Part shown: piece by piece, positions 10,490-19,268 of the stretch
Position numbering within the stretch: the stretch's first letter is position 1
Layout of the letters: each line of letters opens with the position of its first letter
NCBI RefSeq assembly: GCF_018476645.1
Contig: NZ_JAHCTB010000007.1
Coordinates: 1-64,000, forward strand
Direction: 5' to 3'
DNA: 64,000 nt
DNA from: Aequorivita echinoideorum
GTDB lineage: Bacteria; Bacteroidota; Bacteroidia; Flavobacteriales; Flavobacteriaceae
Position numbers and translations under genes: made by a program
Notes under the pieces: model-generated
Databases searched by the model: none
Seen by the model: the letters and a program-made list of their open reading frames with translations, nothing else
Told to the model about the DNA's origin: nothing

Positions 10490-12160
10490 TTAATTGTTGG
10501 CATACGCATCCGCGTGCACATTTTTAACAGCTCTTCCGCTCGGATCGTTCATGTTCTTGAAACTTTCATCCCATTCCAATGCAATGGGGCTACTGCATGC
10601 GATGGATGGCACACTTGGCACACTTAAAGCAGCCGTATCACTAGGGAAATGTTCTGCAAAAATGCTTCGGTAATAAAATTCCTCTTTGCTGCTCGGCGTT
10701 TGCAAAGGAAATTTATACTGGGCGTTTGCAAGTTGCTCATCCGTAACTTTATTTGCTACCATTTCTTTCAATGTATCAATCCAGTTATATCCCACACCAT
10801 CACTAAATTGCTCTTTCTGACGCCACGCCACGCTTTCGGGTAACATATCTTCAAACGCTTTCCGCAGAACCCATTTTTCCATGCGTTCATCATTAATCAT
10901 TTTGTCTTCGGGATTTATGCGCATGGCCACATCCATAAATTCTTTATCTAAAAAAGGAACTCTTCCTTCAATGCCCCAACTGGCTAAGCTCTTATTGGCA
11001 CGTAAACAATCATACATATGTAATTTATCAAGTTTTCGCACATTTTCTTTATGAAATTCTTCGGCATTGGGTGCTTTGTGAAAATAAAGATATCCACCAA
11101 ATATCTCATCGCTTCCTTCGCCCGAAAGTACCATTTTAATACCCATAGCTTTTATTGCCCGAGCCATAAGATACATTGGCGTACTGGCCCTGATAGTTGT
11201 AATATCGTACGTTTCCAAATGATAGATTACATCACGAATTGCATCCAATCCTTCTTGAATAGTAAATTTTATTTCGTGATGGACGGTGCCTAGATGGTCC
11301 GCAACTTTTTGGGCAGCGGCAAGGTCCGGGCTGCCCTCGAGCCCAATGGCAAAACTGTGCAATTGTGGGTACCAGGCACCTTCTGTGTCGTTACTCTCAA
11401 TACGCTTATCAGCATATTTTTTGGCCACTGCAGATGTTATGCTGCTATCCAATCCTCCCGAAAGTAAAACGCCATAGGGCACATCGCTCATAAGCTGGCG
11501 ATGGACAGCATCTTCTAGCGCTTTTCTGAGTTTTGCTATATCTGTTGCGTTGTCCTTAACATTTTCGTACTCCATCCAATCCCGAGAATACCAGCGCACC
11601 AATTCACCTTCCCGACTGTCAAGATAATGCCCAGGAGGGAAGAGTTCTATTTTTGTACACACGCCCTCCAAGGCCTTTAATTCTGAAGCTACATAAAAGG
11701 TGCCGTGCTGGTCCCAACCTATATACAGGGGAATTATTCCCATATGATCGCGGGCAATCAAGTAAGCATCATTCTCAATATCGTAAAGAGCGAAGCCAAA
11801 AATCCCATTCAATTCATCAAGAAATTTGGCTCCTTTTTCCATATATAACGGAATAATAACTTCACAATCACTCTTGGTCTGAAATGCATAATCAGGAAAC
11901 TGCTTACGCAAATTCATATGATTGTAAATTTCGCCATTTGCGGCAAGTACAAGATTACCATCACTGCTGAAAAGTGGTTGTTTTCCAGAGGTTGGGTCCA
12001 CAATCGCAAGCCGTTCGTGAGCCATAATGGCTTTTTCATTGTTGAAAATTCCGCTCCAGTCTGGCCCGCGGTGACGAATACATTTACTCATTGATAATAC
12101 CTGAAGTCTCAAAGATTCTGCAGGTTCCTTTAGTTTGAAAGCACATACAATTCCACACAT
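10490..12160 (-). CDS. asnB: Asparagine synthase B (glutamine-hydrolysing)
   Basis: AsnB makes asparagine from aspartate, glutamine and ATP in the cytosol. The N-terminal class II glutaminase domain starts with the nucleophile Cys2 (MCGIVC) and has the RHRGPDWSG and NGEIYNH motifs. The C-terminal synthetase domain carries the ATP pyrophosphatase loop LSGGLDSS (about 231-238), LSGEGSDEIFGGY and EGRVPFLDKEFMD. The 556 residues match the E. coli enzyme (554). The start is fixed by Cys2. The leader upstream (12228-12297) has mutually exclusive hairpins next to a U-run and may control it or end the preceding transcript. Confidence 0.97.
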   Translation of the reverse strand: MCGIVCAFKLKEPAESLRLQVLSMSKCIRHRGPDWSGIFNNEKAIMAHERLAIVDPTSGKQPLFSSDGNLVLAANGEIYNHMNLRKQFPDYAFQTKSDCEVIIPLYMEKGAKFLDELNGIFGFALYDIENDAYLIARDHMGIIPLYIGWDQHGTFYVASELKALEGVCTKIELFPPGHYLDSREGELVRWYSRDWMEYENVKDNATDIAKLRKALEDAVHRQLMSDVPYGVLLSGGLDSSITSAVAKKYADKRIESNDTEGAWYPQLHSFAIGLEGSPDLAAAQKVADHLGTVHHEIKFTIQEGLDAIRDVIYHLETYDITTIRASTPMYLMARAIKAMGIKMVLSGEGSDEIFGGYLYFHKAPNAEEFHKENVRKLDKLHMYDCLRANKSLASWGIEGRVPFLDKEFMDVAMRINPEDKMINDERMEKWVLRKAFEDMLPESVAWRQKEQFSDGVGYNWIDTLKEMVANKVTDEQLANAQYKFPLQTPSSKEEFYYRSIFAEHFPSDTAALSVPSVPSIACSSPIALEWDESFKNMNDPSGRAVKNVHADAYANN

Positions 12161-12227
12161 AATACTATTGGTTATTGGTTATTAATTTATTTGAAAAATT
12201 TAAAAATTTAATATTTGAAAATTGGTT

Positions 12228-12263
12228 AAAAAAAAAGCCTGCCAAGAAAAAAACTTGACAGGC
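12228..12263 (-). terminator. Terminator/attenuator in the asnB leader
   Basis: On the minus strand the stem GCCTGTCAAG/CTTGGCAGGC (10 bp with one G-U, loop of seven T) is followed by at least eight T. It lies 150 bp after the stop of the upstream gene and about 75 bp before asnB. An upstream AGCCTGCC (12290-12297) could pair with the same 3' arm instead. Confidence 0.75.
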
Positions 12264-12414
12264 CATATATCGCGACAAGTTTTTGCTACGGCAGGCTATT
12301 ATTATTATTAAAGCTGTTGTTGAACATAAACTTGTTTTCTTTTTATGAATGTCTAAAGTAGAAATAATTTTTTATTAAATGAAACTTCAGACAATTAATT
12401 TTTGATATAATTAT

Positions 12415-12933
12415 TTAATTTTCAAATAGAATCAATTCTTCCGGAAGCGATTCTTCTGCAATTTTATTTCCATTTATATCATAAAAAAATCGTTTTTCCA
12501 TTGCGTTGTCCCTCAATTTAACCCTGTATACTTCAAGATTCGTGGCATAAAGTGTCATAAAATCTGCCGATACAATTTCATATTGTTCTTGATCATATTG
12601 TGCCTTCAATAAAACGGTTTCTGGAATATTTTGAGCCATCATAAACTGGCTATGGAAAATGGGTGTACCTTCATCCAAGTAAGACGCGGTGTATCCATCT
12701 TGGCCATCCATACGGAATTTACTAATATAACGGATGGGCAATTGCTTGTTCGCTGTGTCCCTTTGCAGTTTCCACTCATCAACAAAACTATTGGGAAAAA
12801 GATAAGATTGGGCGTCGACGACTATGGGTGGAACATCGGTTTCTGAAACTGTTTCAAAAAGTCTTGCGGAGTTTTGTGCCCAGATAAACGGGCATAAAAT
12901 CAATACTGTAACTAAAAGTGTAATTTTTTTCAT
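12415..12933 (-). CDS. Exported protein of unknown function
   Basis: A 172-residue protein with a clear N-terminal signal peptide (MKKITLLVTVLILCPFIWA-Q) and a soluble, mixed body. The frame stays open 13 codons further upstream, but those codons run through a strong inverted repeat (12936-12981), so the ATG at 12933 is chosen. The body has no motif I recognise; the segment FRMDGQDGYTASYLDEGTP is the most distinctive. It lies downstream of the E1 dehydrogenase gene with only about 70 bp between, so co-transcription is possible. Location is probably periplasmic or outer-membrane associated. Confidence 0.7.
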   Translation of the reverse strand: MKKITLLVTVLILCPFIWAQNSARLFETVSETDVPPIVVDAQSYLFPNSFVDEWKLQRDTANKQLPIRYISKFRMDGQDGYTASYLDEGTPIFHSQFMMAQNIPETVLLKAQYDQEQYEIVSADFMTLYATNLEVYRVKLRDNAMEKRFFYDINGNKIAEESLPEELILFEN

Positions 12934-12935
12934 AA

Positions 12936-12981
12936 CGGTGCAGTTTTTTAATTTGTACCTTAAGGTACGCACACTGCACCG
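12936..12981. promoter_or_regulatory. Nested inverted repeat just upstream of an exported-protein gene
   Basis: An outer perfect 8-bp repeat (CGGTGCAG 12936-12943, CTGCACCG 12974-12981) encloses a perfect 14-bp palindrome GTACCTTAAGGTAC (12955-12968). The outer arm ends 3 bp before the ATG at 12933. In mRNA the stem would cover the ribosome landing area; as DNA it could be an operator. On the plus strand the repeat is followed by a T-rich run, but no plus-strand gene precedes it. Confidence 0.6.
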
Positions 12982-13001
12982 ATTTCTTTTTCAGTTTAAT
13001 A

Positions 13002-15416
13002 CTATCTTAACTTGGGAAACTGATTTGGATCTGCCTCATGCATAATACTATACACGGTTTCATAAACGTCTTCAACACTAGGCTTGCTGAAATAATCCCC
13101 ATCTGTACCATATGCGGGTCGATGTTCTTTGGCAGCCAACGCTTGTGGTTTACTGTCCAAATATTTATAGCCTCCCTGCATATCCACCACGGTTTGAAGA
13201 ATATATGCTGAAGCTCCACCGGGAACATCTTCATCTATAACCAAAAGTCTATTTGTCTTTCGTACACTTTTGACCATATCGTGGTTTATATCCAATGGCA
13301 ATAATGACTGAACATCTATAATTTCTGCATCAATCCCGGCTTGCTGAAGCTCTTTTGCGGCTTCTTCAACAATGCGTAGCGTACTTCCGTAGGATACCAA
13401 AGTTATATCATTTCCTTGCTTTACTGTTTCAACTACACCTATGGGTGTCCTGATTTCTGCTAGATTATTCGGCATTTTTTCCTTTAAGCGGTACCCGTTA
13501 AGGCACTCAATAACAAGCGCCGGCTCGTCAGTTTCAAGTAATGTATTATAAAATCCGGCTGCCTTGGTCATATTTCTTGGCACCAAAATATACATTCCCC
13601 TCAAAAGATGAATCAAGCCTCCCATTTGTGAACCACTGTGCCAAATGCCCTCAAGCCTGTGTCCACGGGTTCTCACGATTAGTGGAGCTTTTTGGGTACC
13701 GTGCGTTCTATAGCGAAGGGTAACCAAATCGTCGCTCATTATTTGAAGACAATACAGTACATAATCCAAATATTGAATTTCAGCAATAGGGCGTAGACCG
13801 CGCATTGCCATCCCGATTCCCTGGCCCAAAATAGTTGCTTCGCGGATACCGGCGTCTGCTACCCGCAGTTTTCCATATTTTTCCTGCATTCCTTCAAGAC
13901 CTTGATTCACGTCACCAATCTCTCCGGAATCTTCGCCAAATATTAAAACTTCGGGATGTTTCTCAAAAATCGCATCAAAATTATCCCTTAGCAATACGCG
14001 CCCGTCAACATCTTCGGCATCATCGGCATAGGAGGGAAGTACTTCCTTTATAGTTTTTGCATTTTCCTTTTCTTCTGAATAAAGGTGTGCGCTGTATTTA
14101 GGTTGAATTTTTTCGAAATAGTTATTAATCCAAGCGAGCAATTCATCCTTTTCTGAAGTATTTTCTGAAACTAAATAGCGCAATGCTTTTCTGGCAGAAG
14201 AAAGTATGTTTCGGCGAAGCGGTTCCTTTTCAGAAGCCAATTCGTTCTTTATTTTTTCTATAAAATTTTTGTTTTCGCTATTGGCAGAAACTTTTTCAAG
14301 TAACAAAATAAGATCCTGTTGTTCTCTTTTCTGTGGCTCGAGAAATGCTTCCCAAGCAGCTTTTTTACCATCGCGAACCTCTTTTTTAATTTCTTTTTCA
14401 ATTTCAGAGAGGGCTTCATCCGTAGAAATATCATTGCCAATTATCCATTCACGGAATTTCACATTACAATCGTTTTCAACTTCCCACTGCAAACGCTCCT
14501 TACTTTTGTAACGTTCATGGCTACCGCTTGTACTGTGCCCTTGTGGCTGTGTAAGTTGCTGTACGTGAATCAACACGGGAACGTGTTCTTCCCTTGCAAT
14601 GGTTGATGCTCTTTGGTATACTTCAATCAGTTCAGAATAGTCCCAACCGTTTACGCGAATAATTTCAAATCCTTTCTCATCTTCATTGCGCTGGAACCCT
14701 TTTAAAATTTCTGAAATATTTTCTTTTGTGGTTTGGTATTTTGCGTGTACTGAAATTCCGTATTCATCATCCCAAACGCTCATCACCATAGGTACTTGCA
14801 AAACTCCGGCAGCGTTGATGGTTTCCCAAAAAAGTCCTTCACTGGTACTTGCGTTACCAATAGTCCCCCAAGCTACTTCATTTCCGTTGATAGAAAAATT
14901 TGTTTTATTTTCAATGCCATTCACATTTCTGAAAATCTTCGAAGCCTGTGCCAAGCCCAGCAATCTAGGCATTTGTCCAGCTGTAGGTGAGATATCTGCG
15001 CTGCTATTTTTTTGTTGGGTAAGGTTTTTCCAGCTTCCGTCCGTATTTAAGCTATGCGTGGCAAAATGGCCACCCATCTGTCTTCCGGCGCTCATTGGGT
15101 CTGCTTCAATATCTGTGTGCGCATAAAGCCCGGCGAAAAATTGCTGAATCGTCAATTTTCCAATGGCCATCATAAAAGTTTGATCGCGGTAGTAACCGCT
15201 TCGCCAGTCGCCATTTTTAAAAGCTTTTGCCCAAGCCAACTGCGGTACTTCTTTTCCATCGCCAAAAATTCCAAATTTCGCTTTGCCTGTTAAAACCTCG
15301 CGGCGGCCCAATAGACTACATTCACGGCTGGTTACGGCAATTTTATAATCTTTAAGCACTTCGGCCTTAAAATCTTCAAAGGAAATATCGCTGCTGGTCT
15401 CTGGTTTTGTCTGCAT
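13002..15416 (-). CDS. Fused E1 alpha/beta 2-oxoacid dehydrogenase
   Basis: Thiamine-diphosphate E1 component of a 2-oxoacid dehydrogenase complex, most likely branched-chain (2-oxoisovalerate). The alpha half (about 1-400) has AGQMPRLLGLAQAS, GNASTSEGLFWETINAA (ThDP region) and GHSTSGSHERYKSKERL (phosphorylation-loop region). The beta half (about 460-804) has VLIFGEDSGEIGDVNQG, REATILGQGIGMAMRGLRPI and LLVIDEDVPGGASAYI. Normally these are two genes; the fusion is common in Bacteroidota. The first open codon is a TTG at 15455, but a TACTTTTG promoter box (15437-15444) follows it, so the ATG at 15416 is used (804 residues). No E2 or E3 genes are adjacent. Confidence 0.92.
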   Translation of the reverse strand: MQTKPETSSDISFEDFKAEVLKDYKIAVTSRECSLLGRREVLTGKAKFGIFGDGKEVPQLAWAKAFKNGDWRSGYYRDQTFMMAIGKLTIQQFFAGLYAHTDIEADPMSAGRQMGGHFATHSLNTDGSWKNLTQQKNSSADISPTAGQMPRLLGLAQASKIFRNVNGIENKTNFSINGNEVAWGTIGNASTSEGLFWETINAAGVLQVPMVMSVWDDEYGISVHAKYQTTKENISEILKGFQRNEDEKGFEIIRVNGWDYSELIEVYQRASTIAREEHVPVLIHVQQLTQPQGHSTSGSHERYKSKERLQWEVENDCNVKFREWIIGNDISTDEALSEIEKEIKKEVRDGKKAAWEAFLEPQKREQQDLILLLEKVSANSENKNFIEKIKNELASEKEPLRRNILSSARKALRYLVSENTSEKDELLAWINNYFEKIQPKYSAHLYSEEKENAKTIKEVLPSYADDAEDVDGRVLLRDNFDAIFEKHPEVLIFGEDSGEIGDVNQGLEGMQEKYGKLRVADAGIREATILGQGIGMAMRGLRPIAEIQYLDYVLYCLQIMSDDLVTLRYRTHGTQKAPLIVRTRGHRLEGIWHSGSQMGGLIHLLRGMYILVPRNMTKAAGFYNTLLETDEPALVIECLNGYRLKEKMPNNLAEIRTPIGVVETVKQGNDITLVSYGSTLRIVEEAAKELQQAGIDAEIIDVQSLLPLDINHDMVKSVRKTNRLLVIDEDVPGGASAYILQTVVDMQGGYKYLDSKPQALAAKEHRPAYGTDGDYFSKPSVEDVYETVYSIMHEADPNQFPKLR

Positions 15417-15436
15417 TTTTTGAAAAGTTTGGATTA

Positions 15437-15444
15437 CAAAAGTA
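15437..15444 (-). promoter_or_regulatory. -7 promoter box (TACTTTTG) of the E1 gene
   Basis: A full match to TAnnTTTG, 20 bp before the chosen ATG. The -33 region is weak. It makes the upstream in-frame TTG an unlikely start. Confidence 0.55.
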
Positions 15445-15555
15445 ACGATTTCCAAAAGGAAATTTTGTTGTTGAAAGTCTAAAGTTTCAGCTTTAGTATT
15501 TCAGCGTTTTGTGAATTATCTATTTTATTCACTATTTATTTCTTAATAATTAAAA

Positions 15556-18372
15556 TCAATACCATCGTCGAGTAAACAATCCAAGAAGCGTCTGCGGACT
15601 GATGGTGACAATAAATCTTACTTTTTGATCATAATTTGGCAAATTTGGCTCAAAGCCTAAATTGGAATATACGGGAAAGTACAATTCAAAATAATCGGCA
15701 ACTAAGCTTATGCGCACGCCACTGTCAAAAACCGCATTTGTGCCGCGCCCTGAGTTGTGCACCAAGCCGGCATCAGCGTAGGCATATATCCATTTCCAAA
15801 TATTGGTGCTGGCATTTACCGTGGCAATCCAATTATTTGCGAAGGCGGGCTCTAGCTGCGATTTAAAACCACCTTCCGCAATGATTAATTGTTGGCTAAA
15901 AAGTCCGGTGTCCTCACTTCGACCGTAATAATTGTAATCAAAAAGATAATCGGTAGGTCTATCAAGCGCAAAACTGAAAAAATCCTCATCATCTGGTGTA
16001 TCGTTAAATAGAAAAAGTCCGCCGAAGAAACGGAGATTGAGTTGGCGATTGCTCAAAAACAATTTTCGGTATTCAAAATCTAGAGAAACCTTGCTGAATT
16101 TTGAAGAAATCTCATAATCTACAACCCCACGGAAATAGTTTATTAAATTGGGATTTGAATACACATATTGAAGATTGAAAACGCTGTAATTGGGTTCTTG
16201 GTCCGGATCATTCGGGTTGTCATCCCTGTAAACATTAATATTCCGAAGATTAATGTATTGCTTTTCATTATCGCGAAGGTCGTTGTTCCTAAAAGCAAAC
16301 GTCATATATGGAACCAGCCTCCTGTAAAACAAATTGGTATCATAACTATAATAGCTCCCCGAAAATCCATAGCGCATCGCAAAAAGCTCTCCTTGGTTTA
16401 CTTGCTGCGTGTAGCTTATTCCGCCACTTCCCACTAGGGTTTTGCTTCGGAAGCCAAATTGTGGCTCGAGTTTGTAGTTAATTCCTTTCGGGAGAACCGT
16501 TTTGTTATACAATTTAATCCCGGCCGAAACACCATCATACAAATTATATTCAAAAATGGGCATAAAGAAAAATTGGTTGTACGCCGGATCTTCCACGTCT
16601 TGCAACAGGCGGAATTGTATGGGCCGGTCCAGCAACCCCTTCACGGCTTTGTAATTATTTCTTCGGTTGAATTCGGTTATTTTACCTTCATAATTAAGCG
16701 CTAGTTTCCGAACATTTTCTGCAGGAACCATAACCGTGGAAACACTGTCCACAGGCCTTAGCCACTTTTTAAAAACAACATCGTCATCATTGAGGCCGTA
16801 CAGCGAGACTGGAAGCTCCGTATTTTTTCTGTTTCGGACGGTCACTTGAAGCGAATCGCCAATTTTTTTCACTTTCTTTATTTTGAAATCGATAGGCGTC
16901 CGTTTGCCGGCATAGTCCTCAAAAAACCAATTTACCGGAAGCTGCGTATTTTCTGAAAGAATTTCTTCAAACCTTGAAATTGTTGAAGGTTGCAATCTAT
17001 TTTCAGCATAAAATTGCCTGATACTTTTTTTGAGAACATCGCCACCCAGATAATCCTCAAGATAGGTGAGGCCGCTTCCGCCATAATAACCGTTCGCAAT
17101 ATTCATATTATACTTCAGCAAGGAATCCTTCGGCGTAGTAAGTGCCTGCTGAATATTGTTGCGGGACATATTCAAATAAAGTATGGGATACTGATCGTTG
17201 AACTCTAAATCTGATGCATGCGCCCACCGAATTACCCACCAATTGCTTAGGTTTCCTATGACCTTCATTTTTGGATAGAATGTATCTACATATTCCATCA
17301 TCAAATAAATCTGTAGCGCGTCCTGAAGCCAATAATCCTTCCGTGGATTTAGGATTAGTGTATTGTCAATATAATTCCGCGACATCGTTTTAAGCTGCGA
17401 CATTTCATACTCAAATCCATCCGGGAAAGGGCTAATAAAACTTGGCAACAGGTTAAGCCCGTACACAGGGTTTGTGCGGTAATCCGTATCACTGACAACC
17501 ATTTTTTCAAAAGGGTAGGGGCCTAAATTTTCATCAAGAAAATGTGCAACCCTATCAATCATAAGTGCTTGCACAGGCGCATTTACACGGCTGTTGTCCA
17601 CGTTTGTTACAACACTGAATTTGTCGGTCTCGATAGTTTCAAAATTTGAATTTTTATCCAAATAAAGCGTTGCCTGCATTCTATCAACCCCATTCAAAAC
17701 GACTGATTTAGTATCATTTGAAAAATTTTCAGAAACCACATCCAAATCTGAAGTGACCGTAAATTGGGAAGGGAGTTTCAGCGTAATCTCAAATTCCGAA
17801 GGTGTTACATATAGATCGTCCGTATTTTTATTGCTGTAAATTTGCCATTCGCCATCATAGACCGCTGGTGAGATGTACCAATAGCGAAGCTTATAATTCC
17901 CGTTTCTATCTACGCCGTAACGCGTAAATTTATCATCGGGAATCTTCACATTGTATTTTAAATTGAAAGTGAATATTTCACCGGGCATCAAAGGTTTTTC
18001 GAGAATAATTTTCAGAATATCGACTTCATTGCCGCGTTGCCATTCCAAGGGTTGGGCCATTTCATCAAAAATGGTATTTATTGTGGTGCGGCCGCGATCG
18101 CTGTCTTTTTCAAAATGAAATGAACTGTCAAAATTTTCAGCAAAACGGGTAGCGAGCGGAGTCGTTTTTGAGGAAAAACTGTTTGCCCAGTCCGAAAGAT
18201 AAATTTCATTTAAAGAATCATCTGAAGAATTTTTAAATGAAATTTTTTGCTCAATAAAAAGTGTATTTTCCGAAGTATCCAAAGTGGCGTTAATGGAAAT
18301 AGTATTTTGCGCCATCGCATTACAGGCGAAAATGAGAATTAGGATGTGTAAAAATTTTCTAATGGTGTGCAA
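15556..18372 (-). CDS. M1-peptidase-like protein with outer-membrane barrel, metal site lost
   Basis: A protein of about 938 residues. The signal peptide (RKFLHILILIFACNAMA-Q) is followed by a gluzincin/M1 aminopeptidase-like part: an N-terminal beta domain (about 30-270), then a helical part where the zinc motif should be. The place corresponding to WLNEGFATYLEY reads WLQDALQIYLMMEY, and no HExxH precedes it, so zinc-dependent peptidase activity is unlikely. The C-terminal third (from about 610) is rich in alternating strands (YDGVSAGIKLYN, FGFRSKTLVGSGG), consistent with an outer-membrane beta-barrel. The start is uncertain: TTG 18372 (used here) or a rare ATT at 18363. A TAACTTTG box overlaps it. 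It lies 50 bp after the LOG gene. Confidence 0.75.
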   Translation of the reverse strand: MHTIRKFLHILILIFACNAMAQNTISINATLDTSENTLFIEQKISFKNSSDDSLNEIYLSDWANSFSSKTTPLATRFAENFDSSFHFEKDSDRGRTTINTIFDEMAQPLEWQRGNEVDILKIILEKPLMPGEIFTFNLKYNVKIPDDKFTRYGVDRNGNYKLRYWYISPAVYDGEWQIYSNKNTDDLYVTPSEFEITLKLPSQFTVTSDLDVVSENFSNDTKSVVLNGVDRMQATLYLDKNSNFETIETDKFSVVTNVDNSRVNAPVQALMIDRVAHFLDENLGPYPFEKMVVSDTDYRTNPVYGLNLLPSFISPFPDGFEYEMSQLKTMSRNYIDNTLILNPRKDYWLQDALQIYLMMEYVDTFYPKMKVIGNLSNWWVIRWAHASDLEFNDQYPILYLNMSRNNIQQALTTPKDSLLKYNMNIANGYYGGSGLTYLEDYLGGDVLKKSIRQFYAENRLQPSTISRFEEILSENTQLPVNWFFEDYAGKRTPIDFKIKKVKKIGDSLQVTVRNRKNTELPVSLYGLNDDDVVFKKWLRPVDSVSTVMVPAENVRKLALNYEGKITEFNRRNNYKAVKGLLDRPIQFRLLQDVEDPAYNQFFFMPIFEYNLYDGVSAGIKLYNKTVLPKGINYKLEPQFGFRSKTLVGSGGISYTQQVNQGELFAMRYGFSGSYYSYDTNLFYRRLVPYMTFAFRNNDLRDNEKQYINLRNINVYRDDNPNDPDQEPNYSVFNLQYVYSNPNLINYFRGVVDYEISSKFSKVSLDFEYRKLFLSNRQLNLRFFGGLFLFNDTPDDEDFFSFALDRPTDYLFDYNYYGRSEDTGLFSQQLIIAEGGFKSQLEPAFANNWIATVNASTNIWKWIYAYADAGLVHNSGRGTNAVFDSGVRISLVADYFELYFPVYSNLGFEPNLPNYDQKVRFIVTISPQTLLGLFTRRWY

Positions 18373-18426
18373 AGTTAATCCAAGAATCAATTTTTTGGAT
18401 GGCAAAAAATTTTCGGAAATGAAAAT

Positions 18427-19116
18427 TTAGAAATTGGGGCTCAAGTTATATTCGTTATAGAATTCGTTTAGAATATCGAGCACTTCGTCCTCAGTATCAA
18501 CTAAATGCACGAGATCTAAATCTTCCGCGCTCACGTTGTTATTCGCTTCCAAAAGTGTTGTTTTGATCCACGTAAACAGTCCGCCCCAAAATTCCGTACC
18601 CACCAAAATGATTGGGAATTTATCGATTTTATGTGTTTGAATCAATGTTAGTGCCTCAAAAAATTCATCGAGCGTCCCAAAACCTCCGGGCATAACCACA
18701 AACCCCTGCGAATATTTAACGAACATAACCTTCCGAACAAAAAAGTAATCAAAATCTATGCTTTTATCGCTGTCAATGTACGGATTATCGTGCTGTTCAA
18801 AAGGCAAGGTAATATTCAAGCCCACCGAAGTTCCTCCAGCCAAATGCGCACCTTTGTTACCTGCTTCCATAATTCCGGGGCCACCACCGGTAATTACGCC
18901 GTAGCCATTTTCCGTGATTTTTTTTGCAATATTTTCGGCAAGGATGTAGTATTTGTGATCGGGCTTGGTGCGCGCAGATCCAAAAATGGATACGCAAGGG
19001 CCAATGCGGCTCATTTTTTCATAACCGTTTACAAATTCGCCCATTATTTTAAAAATCGCCCAAGAATCGTTGGTTTTAACTTCGTTCCAGTTTTTTGGTG
19101 ATTGTTCGTTTCTCAT
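18427..19116 (-). CDS. LOG family protein (lysine decarboxylase-like Rossmann fold)
   Basis: Family TIGR00730; members studied biochemically are cytokinin riboside 5'-monophosphate phosphoribohydrolases, which cleave nucleotide 5'-monophosphates into base and ribose phosphate. The diagnostic motif PGGFGTLDEFFEALT (about 143-157) and the Rossmann segment GVITGGGPGIMEAGNKGA (about 73-90) are both present. The 229 residues are typical of the longer bacterial group. ATG start. It is cytosolic. It precedes the M1-like gene by 50 bp and follows a repeat-filled gap after uvrA. Confidence 0.92.
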   Translation of the reverse strand: MRNEQSPKNWNEVKTNDSWAIFKIMGEFVNGYEKMSRIGPCVSIFGSARTKPDHKYYILAENIAKKITENGYGVITGGGPGIMEAGNKGAHLAGGTSVGLNITLPFEQHDNPYIDSDKSIDFDYFFVRKVMFVKYSQGFVVMPGGFGTLDEFFEALTLIQTHKIDKFPIILVGTEFWGGLFTWIKTTLLEANNNVSAEDLDLVHLVDTEDEVLDILNEFYNEYNLSPNF

Positions 19117-19119
19117 TAA

Positions 19120-19175
19120 ATTCAGTATTCAGTATTCAGTATTCAGTTTTCAGTTCTCAGTTTTCGGTTCTCAGT
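19120..19175. repeat. Tandem heptamer array, ATTCAGT x 8 (degenerating)
   Basis: Eight head-to-tail 7-bp units: four perfect ATTCAGT, then TTTCAGT, TCTCAGT, TTTCGGT, TCTCAGT. The array begins 3 bp before the LOG gene start codon, in its 5' region. Confidence 0.95.
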
Positions 19176-19193
19176 AAAAAAATTTAAATTTTG

Positions 19194-19263
19194 CTAATTG
19201 CTAATTGCTAATTGCTAATTGCTAATTGCTAATTGCTAATTGCTAATTGCCAATTGCCAATTG
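19194..19263. repeat. Tandem heptamer array, CTAATTG x 8 plus CCAATTG x 2
   Basis: Ten exact 7-bp units without interruption, 18 bp from the ATTCAGT array and ending 5 bp before the uvrA stop codon. It lies in the uvrA-LOG gap. Slippage in copy number is likely. Confidence 0.97.
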
Positions 19264-19268
19264 CTCGG

